Shown here: positions 9,784 through 17,545 of the stretch, piece by piece | Layout: every line of letters begins with the position of its first letter | Numbering within the stretch: position 1 is the stretch's first letter | Notes under the pieces: generated by a model | What the model saw: the letters and a program-made list of their open reading frames with translations, nothing else | What the model was told of the DNA's origin: nothing | Database searches by the model: none | Translations under genes and position numbers: made by a program | Origin: Streptomyces sp. ASQP_92 | GTDB taxonomy: Bacteria; Actinomycetota; Actinomycetes; Streptomycetales; Streptomycetaceae | DNA: 64,000 bases | Direction of reading: 5' to 3' | NCBI RefSeq assembly: GCF_025399895.1 | Contig: NZ_JAODUA010000003.1 | Coordinates: 372,001 to 436,000, forward strand

Positions 9784-10982
9784 TATCCCCGAACGCCTCC
9801 GCGAGCACCCGCCCCAAAGTCCTCGCCGTCATTCCCGCACGGGGCGGCTCCAAGGGGGTGCCCGGCAAGAACCTCGCTCCCGTCGCCGGGGTCCCGCTGG
9901 TCGTGCGGGCCGTGCTCGCCTGCCGCGCCGCCCGCCATGTCACCGAGGTGGTCGTCTCCACCGACGACCCGGGGATCGCGGCCGCGGCCCGCTCGGCCGG
10001 CGCCGACGTGGTCGACCGCCCGGCCGCCATCTCGGGCGACACCGCAGGCAGCGAGGCGGCCGTGCTGCACACCCTGGAGGCGCACCCGGACGCCGACGTG
10101 GTGCTGCTTGTGCAGTGCACCAGCCCGTTCCTGACCCGCGAGGACATCGAGGGCGTGGCGGCCGCGGTCGTCGAGGACGGGGCCGAGACCGCCGTCACCG
10201 TCGCCCCCTTCCACGGCTTCCTGTGGCGCGAGGACGAACTCGGCGGCGGCCAGGGCATGGGCCACGACAAGGCCTTCCGGCCGCGCCGCCAGGACCGCCC
10301 CCAGGACTTCCTGGAGACCGGGGCCGCCTACGCCATGGAGGCCGCGGGCTTCCGCGAGCACAAGCACCGCTTCTTCGGCCGCACCGCGCTCGTCCGCACC
10401 GACCCCGCCCGGGTCCTGGAGATCGACGAGCCGCACGACCTGGCACGGGCCCGCGCGCTCGCCCCCCTCCTGGACCGGCTGCCCGGCCCCACCCTCGACG
10501 ACGTCGACGCGGTCGTCCTCGACTTCGACGGCACCCAGACCGACGACAAGGTGCTCGTCGACTCCGACGGCCGCGAACTCGTCGCCGTGCACCGGGGCGA
10601 CGGACTCGGCATCGCCGCCCTGCGCCGCGCCGGACTGAAGCTGCTCATCCTGTCCACCGAGCAGAACCCCGTCGTCGCCGCCCGCGCCCACAAGCTCAAG
10701 ATCCCCGTCCTGCACGGCATCGACCGCAAAGACCTCGCCCTCAAGCAGTGGTGCGAGGAGCAGGGCATCGACCCGCAGCGCGTGCTCTACGCCGGCAACG
10801 ACGTCAACGACCTGCCCTGCTTCGCGCTCGCCGGCTGGCCCGTGGCCGTCGCCGACGCCCACGACGCGGTGCGCGCCGCCGCGCGCGCCGTCACCCGCAC
10901 CCCCGGCGGCGAAGGAGCGATCCGCGAGATCGCCGCCTGGCTCCTCGGACCCGAGCTCGACCACACCCCTTCACAAGCCTGA
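9780..10982 (+). CDS. CMP-nonulosonate (Kdn/sialic acid) cytidylyltransferase fused to a KdsC-like HAD phosphatase
   Basis: 400-residue two-domain enzyme. The N-terminal half is a NeuA-type cytidylyltransferase with the signature PARGGSKGVPGKNL at residues 19-32, and activates a nine-carbon keto-acid sugar with CTP. The C-terminal part from about residue 245 is a HAD domain with DFDGTQTDD (motif I, both aspartates kept) and GNDVND near residue 339. It therefore appears catalytically intact, as expected for a nonulosonate-9-phosphate phosphatase. GTG 9780 overlaps the previous stop and has GGGAG upstream. With the NeuB-like gene next door it could carry out both dephosphorylation and activation. 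Related animal enzymes keep this fusion with a mainly structural HAD domain. Confidence 0.85.
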   Translation: MISPNASASTRPKVLAVIPARGGSKGVPGKNLAPVAGVPLVVRAVLACRAARHVTEVVVSTDDPGIAAAARSAGADVVDRPAAISGDTAGSEAAVLHTLEAHPDADVVLLVQCTSPFLTREDIEGVAAAVVEDGAETAVTVAPFHGFLWREDELGGGQGMGHDKAFRPRRQDRPQDFLETGAAYAMEAAGFREHKHRFFGRTALVRTDPARVLEIDEPHDLARARALAPLLDRLPGPTLDDVDAVVLDFDGTQTDDKVLVDSDGRELVAVHRGDGLGIAALRRAGLKLLILSTEQNPVVAARAHKLKIPVLHGIDRKDLALKQWCEEQGIDPQRVLYAGNDVNDLPCFALAGWPVAVADAHDAVRAAARAVTRTPGGEGAIREIAAWLLGPELDHTPSQA

Positions 10983-11036
10983 CGAGCCGAGCCCACCCCC
11001 CCGTTACGCCCCCGCACACGTAAAGGAAACGCCCTC

Positions 11037-11975
11037 ATGAGCAACCGTCTGCGCACCCTCGGCAGCCGCACCGCAGGCCCGGGCCGTCCCGTGTACATCA
11101 CCGGCGAGATCGGCATCAACCACAACGGCGACCTCGACAACGCGCTCGCCCTGATCGACGCGGCCGCCGACGCGGGCTGCGACGCGGTCAAGTTCCAGAA
11201 GCGCACCCCCGAGATCTGCACCCCGCGCGACCAGTGGGACATCGAGCGCGACACCCCGTGGGGCCGGATGACGTACATCGACTACCGCCACCGGGTGGAG
11301 TTCGGCGAGGACGAGTACCGCGCCATCGACGCGCACTGCGCGCGGCGCGGCATCGACTGGTTCGCCTCCCCGTGGGACACCGAGGCCGTCGCCTTCCTGG
11401 AGAAGTTCGACGTGCCCGCCCACAAGGTGGCCTCCGCCTCGCTCACCGACGACGAGCTGCTGCGCGCCCTGCGGGCCACCGGCCGCACCGTCATCCTCTC
11501 CACCGGCATGTCCACCCCGAAGCAGATCCGGCACGCGGTGGAGGTGCTCGGCAGCGACAACATCCTTCTGTGCCACGCCACTTCGACGTACCCGGCCAAG
11601 GCCGAGGAGCTCAACCTGCGCGTGATCAACAGCCTGATGGCCGAGTACCCCAACGTGCCGATCGGCTACAGCGGCCACGAGACGGGCCTTCAGACCACGC
11701 TCGCCGCGGTCGCGCTCGGCGCCGCCTTCGTCGAGCGCCACATCACCCTGGACCGCGCCATGTGGGGCTCCGACCAGGCGGCCTCCGTCGAGCCCGGCGG
11801 CCTCACCCGGCTGGTCCGCGACATCCGCACCATCGAGGCCGCCCTCGGCGACGGCGTGAAGAGGGTGTACGACTCCGAGCTCGCCCCGATGAAGAAGCTG
11901 CGCCGCGTCGCCGGTGCGGTCGCCCGGGCCGAGGCCGCCGAGAGCGCCGGGGGCCGCGCCCCGGCCGCGGTCTGA
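11037..11975 (+). CDS. NeuB-type nonulosonic acid (Kdn/sialic acid) synthase lacking the SAF domain
   Basis: 312-residue TIM-barrel enzyme condensing phosphoenolpyruvate with a six-carbon sugar or its phosphate. Key segments are GEIGINHNGDLDNALALIDA, DAVKFQKR, the ILSTGMSTPKQI region, PIGYSGHE and ALGAAFVERHITLDRAMWGS. The protein stops about 25 residues after the barrel. It lacks the C-terminal antifreeze-like SAF domain (about 60 residues) that completes the active site across the dimer in typical NeuB. Start ATG 11037 is preceded by AAAGGAAA. Because a phosphatase domain is fused to the next enzyme, the product is probably a 9-phosphate; Kdn is suggested by known Streptomyces wall polymers. 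Confidence 0.84.
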   Translation: MSNRLRTLGSRTAGPGRPVYITGEIGINHNGDLDNALALIDAAADAGCDAVKFQKRTPEICTPRDQWDIERDTPWGRMTYIDYRHRVEFGEDEYRAIDAHCARRGIDWFASPWDTEAVAFLEKFDVPAHKVASASLTDDELLRALRATGRTVILSTGMSTPKQIRHAVEVLGSDNILLCHATSTYPAKAEELNLRVINSLMAEYPNVPIGYSGHETGLQTTLAAVALGAAFVERHITLDRAMWGSDQAASVEPGGLTRLVRDIRTIEAALGDGVKRVYDSELAPMKKLRRVAGAVARAEAAESAGGRAPAAV

Positions 11976-11990
11976 GGGGGCGGGCCCGCC

Positions 11991-13082
11991 GTGCCCCGGT
12001 CCACCGTGGCCACCCTCGCGTTCGTGGAGAGCCCGGTCCAGTTGCTCAACGTCCTGGAGTGGGCGCACTCGCCCGGCCCGCTGCTCGGCGGCGTGCCCGC
12101 CCAGCCGCGCCCGGGCGCGCCCGACCTGTCGGGCCTCACCGTGGTGGTGCTCTCGCCGACCGACCCCATGTCGCGCGGCCAACTGCGCCGGATGGCCGAA
12201 CTCGCCCGCGACGCGGGCACGAAGGTGCGCTGGGAGGAGGCCCGGGGCGGGCTCGCGGCCCCGCTGCACACGATCGGCGGGCTCACCCCGATGCTGCGGC
12301 GGGCCGAACGGATCGTCCTGGGCGACCCGTTCTCGCGCTACGTACAACTGCTGCTCACCGTCGCCCGTGCCCGTGAGGTGGTGGTCGTCGACGACGGGAC
12401 GGCCACCATGGAGTTCGTCTCCCAACTGGCGCGCGGCGAACGCCTGGTGCGCTGGCACCGGCGGGGCGGCCGGACCGGCGCGCGCGACCTGCTGTTCGCG
12501 CCGGTCGCCGCGGCCGCCCGCCGCCGGCTCGCCCCGGCGCGCGGCCGGAACGTCGAGGTGTTCAGCGCGCTGCCCGTCGAGGCGCCCGACGGCGTCACGG
12601 TCACCCCGCACACCTTCGGCTGGACCCGCGCCCACTTCGGGCCGCCGCGCCTGACCAAGGGCGCGGACCTGGTGGGGACGTCGCTGGTGGAGACGGGCAT
12701 CGTCGACCCCGCGAGCTATCTGGACGCGGTCGCGCTACTGGCCCGCACCCACGGCGTGACCCGCTACTTCGCGCACCGCCGCGAGTCCCCGGACAAGCTG
12801 CGCGCCCTGCACACCAGGACCGGCCTGGAGATCGTCCGCCCCGATCTGCCGCTCGAACTCATAGCGCGCCGTGGGCCGGTGGGCCGCACCATCCTCAGCT
12901 TCCCCTCCACCGTGATCCACACCCTGCCGCTCGCGCTCGCGGGCACCGGGGTGCGGGTCGTGGTCTGCGACATCGACCCGCGCTGGCTCACCGACCGGGC
13001 CTCGCCCCGCGCCCGGGGCTTCCTGGACGGGGTGACGGGGACGGCGCGCCAGGTCCACGGGCTCGCCACGGTGGCGGCCTAG
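11991..13082 (+). CDS. Possible sialyltransferase-like glycosyltransferase (GT52/GT38-like), uncertain
   Basis: 363-residue protein that I do not recognise with confidence. It begins STVATLAFVESPVQLLNVLE, then has VVVVDDGTATMEFVSQLARG, TRYFAHRRESPDKL, and LELIARRGPVGRTILSFPST followed by a hydrophobic stretch. This order (N-terminal S-P-x-Q, a DDG, a conserved H near an E/K, then S-x-x-S/T) resembles GT-B sialyltransferases of the GT52/GT38 type. It follows the NeuB-type synthase by 15 bases and ends the unit. The likely role is transfer of the CMP-activated nonulosonate; family membership and activity are both inference. Confidence 0.6.
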   Translation: MPRSTVATLAFVESPVQLLNVLEWAHSPGPLLGGVPAQPRPGAPDLSGLTVVVLSPTDPMSRGQLRRMAELARDAGTKVRWEEARGGLAAPLHTIGGLTPMLRRAERIVLGDPFSRYVQLLLTVARAREVVVVDDGTATMEFVSQLARGERLVRWHRRGGRTGARDLLFAPVAAAARRRLAPARGRNVEVFSALPVEAPDGVTVTPHTFGWTRAHFGPPRLTKGADLVGTSLVETGIVDPASYLDAVALLARTHGVTRYFAHRRESPDKLRALHTRTGLEIVRPDLPLELIARRGPVGRTILSFPSTVIHTLPLALAGTGVRVVVCDIDPRWLTDRASPRARGFLDGVTGTARQVHGLATVAA

Positions 13083-13271
13083 GCGCCGGGAGTACGGGCG
13101 CCTCCTCCCGCGGGGGGAACGCCAGTGCCGGGGCATCGGTCAGAAGGACGAAATAGTTTACCCAGTTCACACGATCGACATGCGCCTTGTGACCAGCTTT
13201 CTTTCCCCTATGCGGCTGAACTTTTGTTGATCGCGGGTGAGTTGACGCCGCCGACGGCCTACCCTCAACGA

Positions 13272-14546
13272 GTGAACCAGTTGATGTCCCGTGAGTCGTC
13301 CGAAGCCGACCAGCCCGGCGAAGCACCGCTGCCCGGCGAGCTGAGCGAGGCCCTGTGTGCCGAACTCATCGCGTTCCGCCGGGACTTGCACATGCACCCC
13401 GAGCTGGGCAACCAGGAGTTCAGGACCACCGCCGCGATCAGAGACCGCCTCCGCGCGGCCGGCCTGGAACCGCGCGTCCTGCCGTCGGGCACCGGGCTCA
13501 TCTGTGACATCGGCCTCCCCCCGCGCGCGCGGGGCAAGGGCGCCGGCGGCCGCGATGCCGAGGTGCCCCTGATGCTCGCCCTGCGCGCGGACATCGACGC
13601 CCTGCCCATCCCGGACGCCAAGACGGGCGTCCCCTACCGCTCCACCGTGCCGGACCGCGCCCACGCCTGCGGCCACGACGTGCACACCACCACCGTCCTC
13701 GGCGCCGGCCTCGTCCTCGCCGAGCTGCACCGCCAGGGCCGCCTGCCCGCCCCCGTACGGCTGCTGTTCCAGCCCGCCGAGGAGGTGCTGCCGGGCGGCG
13801 CCGCCGACGCCATCGTGGCGGGCGCCCTGGACGGCGTGGGCCGCATCATCGCGGTGCACTGCGACCCGAGGGTCGACGCCGGCCGGATCGGGCTGCGCCA
13901 CGGAGCCATCACCTCCGCCTGCGACCGCCTGGAGGTCGCCCTCGACGGCCCCGGCGGCCACACCGCGCGCCCGCATCTGACCACCGACCTGGTGACCGCC
14001 GCCGCGCGCGTCGCCGCCGACGTGCCCGCGCTGCTCGCCCGCCGGGTCGACGCCCGCGCCGGTCTCGCCCTGACCTGGGGCCGCATCGAGGCCGGCCACG
14101 CCTGCAACGTGATCCCGATGCACGCCGAGCTGGCCGGAACCGTGCGCTGCCTGGACCTCGCGGCGTGGCGCGACGCGCCCGACCTCGTACACGCCGCGAT
14201 CGACGAGGTGGCCACCCTGCACGGCGCCAAATCGGAGATCAACTACGTCCGGGGAGTGCCCCCGGTCGTCAACGATCCGGTCGTCACGGAGCTGCTCCAC
14301 GACGCCATGGCGGCGCGCCGGGGGCCGTATGCCATCGAGGACACGGAGCAGTCACTGGGTGGCGAGGACTTTTCGTGGTACCTGGAGCATGTACCTGGGG
14401 CGATGGCCCGGCTCGGGGTGCGCACACCCGGCTCCAACGCCCGGCTCGACCTCCATCGGGGTGATTTCGACGCGGATGAGGCCGCCATCAAGGTCGGGGT
14501 CGAACTCTTCACCGCCGCCGCGCTCCTCGACGGCAACCGCTCGTAA
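13272..14546 (+). CDS. M20 family metallo-amidohydrolase
   Basis: 424-residue zinc hydrolase of the M20/amidohydrolase group, which cleaves N-acyl or peptide bonds of small molecules. Metal and catalytic motifs are ALRADIDALPIPD, HACGHDVHTTT and LFQPAEE, with the lid-dimerisation domain in the middle (GHACNVIPMHAELAGTVRCL) and LGGEDFSWYLEHVPG near the end. GTG 13272 was taken over ATG 13284 and a farther upstream reading that only adds low-complexity residues; the start is uncertain. It stands alone before the nucleoside importer. Its substrate is unknown and no link to nucleosides is visible. Confidence 0.82.
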   Translation: MNQLMSRESSEADQPGEAPLPGELSEALCAELIAFRRDLHMHPELGNQEFRTTAAIRDRLRAAGLEPRVLPSGTGLICDIGLPPRARGKGAGGRDAEVPLMLALRADIDALPIPDAKTGVPYRSTVPDRAHACGHDVHTTTVLGAGLVLAELHRQGRLPAPVRLLFQPAEEVLPGGAADAIVAGALDGVGRIIAVHCDPRVDAGRIGLRHGAITSACDRLEVALDGPGGHTARPHLTTDLVTAAARVAADVPALLARRVDARAGLALTWGRIEAGHACNVIPMHAELAGTVRCLDLAAWRDAPDLVHAAIDEVATLHGAKSEINYVRGVPPVVNDPVVTELLHDAMAARRGPYAIEDTEQSLGGEDFSWYLEHVPGAMARLGVRTPGSNARLDLHRGDFDADEAAIKVGVELFTAAALLDGNRS

Positions 14547-14612
14547 CCGGACACTTCATCCCCTGTTCGCGACGATCCGATAACGGCTTCCGAACAGGGC
14601 TTTACGCGACAT

Positions 14613-14624
14613 CTACGCGCGTTA
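14613..14624. promoter_or_regulatory. Nucleoside-regulon palindrome, variant copy before receptor gene
   Basis: CTACGCGCGTTA matches the shared CTACGCGCGTAG element at 10 of 12 positions and lies about 63 bases before the receptor start. A second half-like TTTACGCG is 8 bases upstream. It is the weakest of the six copies. Confidence 0.55.
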
Positions 14625-14686
14625 CGATCCGACGCGAAACCAGCGCCGGTAGGGGCGCCTCGGTTCAGGTTTGAAGGGACCTCCTC

Positions 14687-15751
14687 TTGCGCCGGGTATC
14701 CAAGATCGCTGCGGCCGGTATCGCCACCGCCGCGCTCGCGCTTTCCGCCACCGCCTGTGGCTCCACGTCCTCCCAGAAGGACTCGGGCACCTCGTCCTCG
14801 TCCTCCGCGGGCGGCAAGGGCGTCAAGATCGGTGTCGCGTACGACGTCGGCGGCCGTGGTGACCACTCGTTCAACGACTCCGCCGCGCGCGGCATCGACA
14901 AGGCCAAGGCCGAGTTCGGTGGCGACGTCAAGGAGCTGACCGCCAAGACCACCGACACCGAGGCGGACCGCGAACAGCGTCTGACCGACCTCGCGGGTGC
15001 CGGCTTCAACCCCGTCATCGGCATCGGTTACGCCTACGCGAACTCGATGAAGAAGGTCGCGGTCAAGTACCCGAACGTCACCTTCGGCATCGTCGACTCC
15101 GTCGTCGAGGGCCCGAAGAACGTCGACAACATCGTCTTCACCGAGGAGCAGGGCTCCTACCTCGCGGGTGTCGCCGCGGCGCTGAAGACCAAGACGAACC
15201 ACGTCGGCTTCATCGGCGGCGTCGACGTCCCCCTCATCAAGAAGTTCGAGGCGGGCTTCAACCAGGGCGTCAAGGACACCAAGCCGGACGTCAAGGTCGA
15301 CAACCAGTACCTGTCGCACGGCTCGGACACCTCCGGCTTCGCCAGCCCCGACAAGGGCAAGCAGGCCGCACAGGGCATGCTCGACAACGGCGCCGACGTC
15401 GTCTACACCGCGGCCGGCTCCTCCGGCACCGGTGCGATCGAGGCCGTCTCGGGCAAGAAGGGCGCCTGGGCGATCGGTGTCGACTCCGACCAGTACCAGC
15501 AGGCCTCGCTCTCCAAGTACAAGAACGCGATCCTGACCTCGGTGGTCAAGAACGTCGACATCGGCGTCTACGACCTGATCAAGTCCATCAAGGACGGCAA
15601 GCCGCTGGTCGGCACCAACAGCTACCCGCTGGCCAAGGGCGGCGTCTCGCTCGCCACGAGCGGTGGCTTCATCGACGACCTGAAGTCGCAGCTCGACGCG
15701 GCCCAGAAGAAGATCGTCGACGGCACCATCAAGGTCAAGACGACCCCGTGA
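14687..15751 (+). CDS. BmpA/PnrA-family nucleoside-binding lipoprotein
   Basis: 354-residue lipoprotein with a signal peptide and lipobox ending at Cys24 (SATAC). The mature part has the BMP-family fold: KIGVAYDVGGRGDHSFNDSA, then GFNPVIGIGYAYANSMKK, NIVFTEEQGSYLAGVAAALK, HVGFIGGVDVPLIKKFEAGF and AIGVDSDQYQQAS. The family binds purine and other nucleosides outside the membrane. Start TTG 14687 is preceded by GAAGGGA. A strong hairpin terminator follows, so this abundant receptor has its own transcript ahead of the ABC genes. A variant palindrome shared with other nucleoside genes lies upstream. Confidence 0.88.
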   Translation: MRRVSKIAAAGIATAALALSATACGSTSSQKDSGTSSSSSAGGKGVKIGVAYDVGGRGDHSFNDSAARGIDKAKAEFGGDVKELTAKTTDTEADREQRLTDLAGAGFNPVIGIGYAYANSMKKVAVKYPNVTFGIVDSVVEGPKNVDNIVFTEEQGSYLAGVAAALKTKTNHVGFIGGVDVPLIKKFEAGFNQGVKDTKPDVKVDNQYLSHGSDTSGFASPDKGKQAAQGMLDNGADVVYTAAGSSGTGAIEAVSGKKGAWAIGVDSDQYQQASLSKYKNAILTSVVKNVDIGVYDLIKSIKDGKPLVGTNSYPLAKGGVSLATSGGFIDDLKSQLDAAQKKIVDGTIKVKTTP

Positions 15752-15786
15752 CCCGTGGCGGTCGCTGACCGCCCCCGTCACACATC

Positions 15787-15822
15787 GGCCCGGTGAGCAG
15801 GGACCGCCCTGCTCACCGGGCC
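15787..15822 (+). terminator. Hairpin terminator after the nucleoside-binding lipoprotein gene
   Basis: Perfect 16-base-pair stem (GGCCCGGTGAGCAGGG with its complement) and a 4-base ACCG loop, 35 bases after the stop. There is no T-tract, which is usual in Streptomyces. It separates the receptor gene from the ATPase operon, which has its own regulatory palindrome 18 bases further on. Confidence 0.82.
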
Positions 15823-15839
15823 GTAACGAAGTGTCAACT

Positions 15840-15851
15840 CTACGCGCGTAG
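15840..15851. promoter_or_regulatory. Nucleoside-regulon palindrome before ABC transporter operon
   Basis: CTACGCGCGTAG, a perfect 12-base palindrome, lying after the terminator and about 130 bases before the preferred ATPase start. It is identical to the copies before add, deoC and the purine phosphorylase gene. Confidence 0.72.
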
Positions 15852-15979
15852 GCCGGAGTTGGCGCGCCGTGAGTGTGCTGAACTACTACGCCGGGAGCCC
15901 GGCGTGGCACATCAGTGCGCTTCCCGGCTTCCCCGGAAGCTCCCCGCCCCCCTGCTCCTGCCCACGAGGAGAGTGCGCC

Positions 15980-17545
15980 ATCAACGCGTCCAGCCCTCCC
16001 GCCGTCGAACTGCGCGGCATCACCAAACGATTCCCCGGTGTCGTCGCCAACAAGGACATCGACATCACCGTCCGCAAGGGCACCGTGCACGCGCTGTGCG
16101 GCGAGAACGGCGCCGGCAAGTCGACCCTGATGAAGATCCTCTACGGCATGCAGAAGCCGGACGAGGGCACCATCACCATCGACGGCACCCAGGCCTCCTT
16201 CTCCAGCCCCGCCGACGCCATCGCGCTCGGCATCGGCATGGTCCACCAGCACTTCATGCTGGCGGACAACCTGACCGTCCTGGAGAACGTCGTCCTCGGC
16301 GGCGAGAAGCTGTACGGCATCGGTTCCAAGGCGCGCAACAAGATCAAGGAGATCTCGGACGCGTACGGCCTCGGGGTCCGCCCGGACGCCCTGGTCGAGG
16401 ACCTCGGCGTCGCCGACCGCCAGCGCGTGGAGATCCTCAAGGTCCTCTACCGCGGCGCGCGCACGCTCATCCTCGACGAGCCGACCGCGGTCCTGGTCCC
16501 GCAGGAGGTCGAGGCGCTCTTCGACAACCTGCGCGAGCTCAAGGCCGAGGGCCTGACCGTCATCTTCATCTCGCACAAGCTGGGCGAGGTGCTCTCGGTC
16601 GCCGACGAGATCACGGTGATCCGGCGCGGCACCACGGTGGGCACCGCCGACCCCCGCACGACCACCACCAAGCAGCTCGCCGAGCTGATGGTGGGCAGCG
16701 AACTGCCCTCGCCCGAGACCCGCGAGTCGACCGTCACCACGGTCGAGATGCTCAAGGTCGAGGACCTCAGGCTGGCCGCCACCGACCCCGACGGGGTGGT
16801 GCGCGAGGTGCTCTCCTCGGTCTCCTTCACCATCCACAAGGGTGAGGTGCTCGGCATCGCGGGCGTCGAGGGCAACGGCCAGGCCGAGCTCGTCGAGGCC
16901 ATCATGGGCATGCGCATCCCCGACGGCGGTGTCATCACGCTCGACACCACCGACATCTCGACGGCGCCGACGCGTGTGCGGCGCGAGAGCGGCGTCGGTT
17001 ACATCCCCGAGGACCGCCACCGCCACGGCCTGCTCCTGGAAGCGCCGCTGTGGGAGAACCGCATCCTCGGCCATGTCACCGAGAAGCCCAACTCCAAGGG
17101 CCCCCTCCTCGACAACAAGGCCGCCCGCGTCGACACCGAGCGGATCGTGCGCGAGTACGACGTGCGCACCCCCGGCATCGAGGTGACCGCGGCGTCCCTG
17201 TCCGGCGGCAACCAGCAGAAGCTGATCGTCGGCCGCGAGATGAGCCACAACCCCAAGCTGCTGATCGCCGCGCACCCCACCCGGGGCGTGGACGTCGGCG
17301 CCCAGGCGCAGATCTGGGACCAGATCCGCGAGGCCCGCCGTGAGGGCCTCGCCGTGCTGCTGATCTCCGCCGACCTGGACGAGCTGATCGGCCTGTCCGA
17401 CACCCTGCGGGTGATGTACCGGGGCCGACTGGTCGCCGACGCCGACCCCGCCACGATCACCCCCGAGGAACTGGGCTCCGCCATGACCGGTGCCGCCACC
17501 GGCCACCTGGAGCACCAGCACAACACTGGGGGAGAGGACCGATGA
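15980..17545 (+). CDS. Nucleoside ABC transporter ATPase (two ABC domains), possible ATC start
   Basis: About 521 residues with two ABC domains. The first has GENGAGKSTLMK and LILDEPTAVLVPQE; the second has LSGGNQQKLIVGREM and a degenerate Walker A region, as in RbsA/YufO-type importer ATPases. It powers the two following permeases. The conserved domain starts AVELRGITKRFPG, and a strong GAGGAGAG sits 6-7 bases before an ATC codon at 15980. The only in-frame conventional starts, such as GTG 15869 (with GGAG 10 bases upstream), add 37 poorly conserved-looking, Cys/Pro-rich residues. The gene ends in an ATGA overlap with the first permease. Confidence 0.85.
   Translation: MNASSPPAVELRGITKRFPGVVANKDIDITVRKGTVHALCGENGAGKSTLMKILYGMQKPDEGTITIDGTQASFSSPADAIALGIGMVHQHFMLADNLTVLENVVLGGEKLYGIGSKARNKIKEISDAYGLGVRPDALVEDLGVADRQRVEILKVLYRGARTLILDEPTAVLVPQEVEALFDNLRELKAEGLTVIFISHKLGEVLSVADEITVIRRGTTVGTADPRTTTTKQLAELMVGSELPSPETRESTVTTVEMLKVEDLRLAATDPDGVVREVLSSVSFTIHKGEVLGIAGVEGNGQAELVEAIMGMRIPDGGVITLDTTDISTAPTRVRRESGVGYIPEDRHRHGLLLEAPLWENRILGHVTEKPNSKGPLLDNKAARVDTERIVREYDVRTPGIEVTAASLSGGNQQKLIVGREMSHNPKLLIAAHPTRGVDVGAQAQIWDQIREARREGLAVLLISADLDELIGLSDTLRVMYRGRLVADADPATITPEELGSAMTGAATGHLEHQHNTGGEDR

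Noticed and set aside
10500..10982. A separate HAD phosphatase gene after the cytidylyltransferase
   Set aside because: No start codon with a ribosome-binding site and the frame is continuous with the upstream domain; it is a fusion.
14243..17521. A very long minus-strand open frame opposite the nucleoside ABC genes
   Set aside because: It is the mirror frame of high-GC coding sequence; the translated product is Val/Gly/Asp-rich without domains, and the plus strand holds clear transporter genes.
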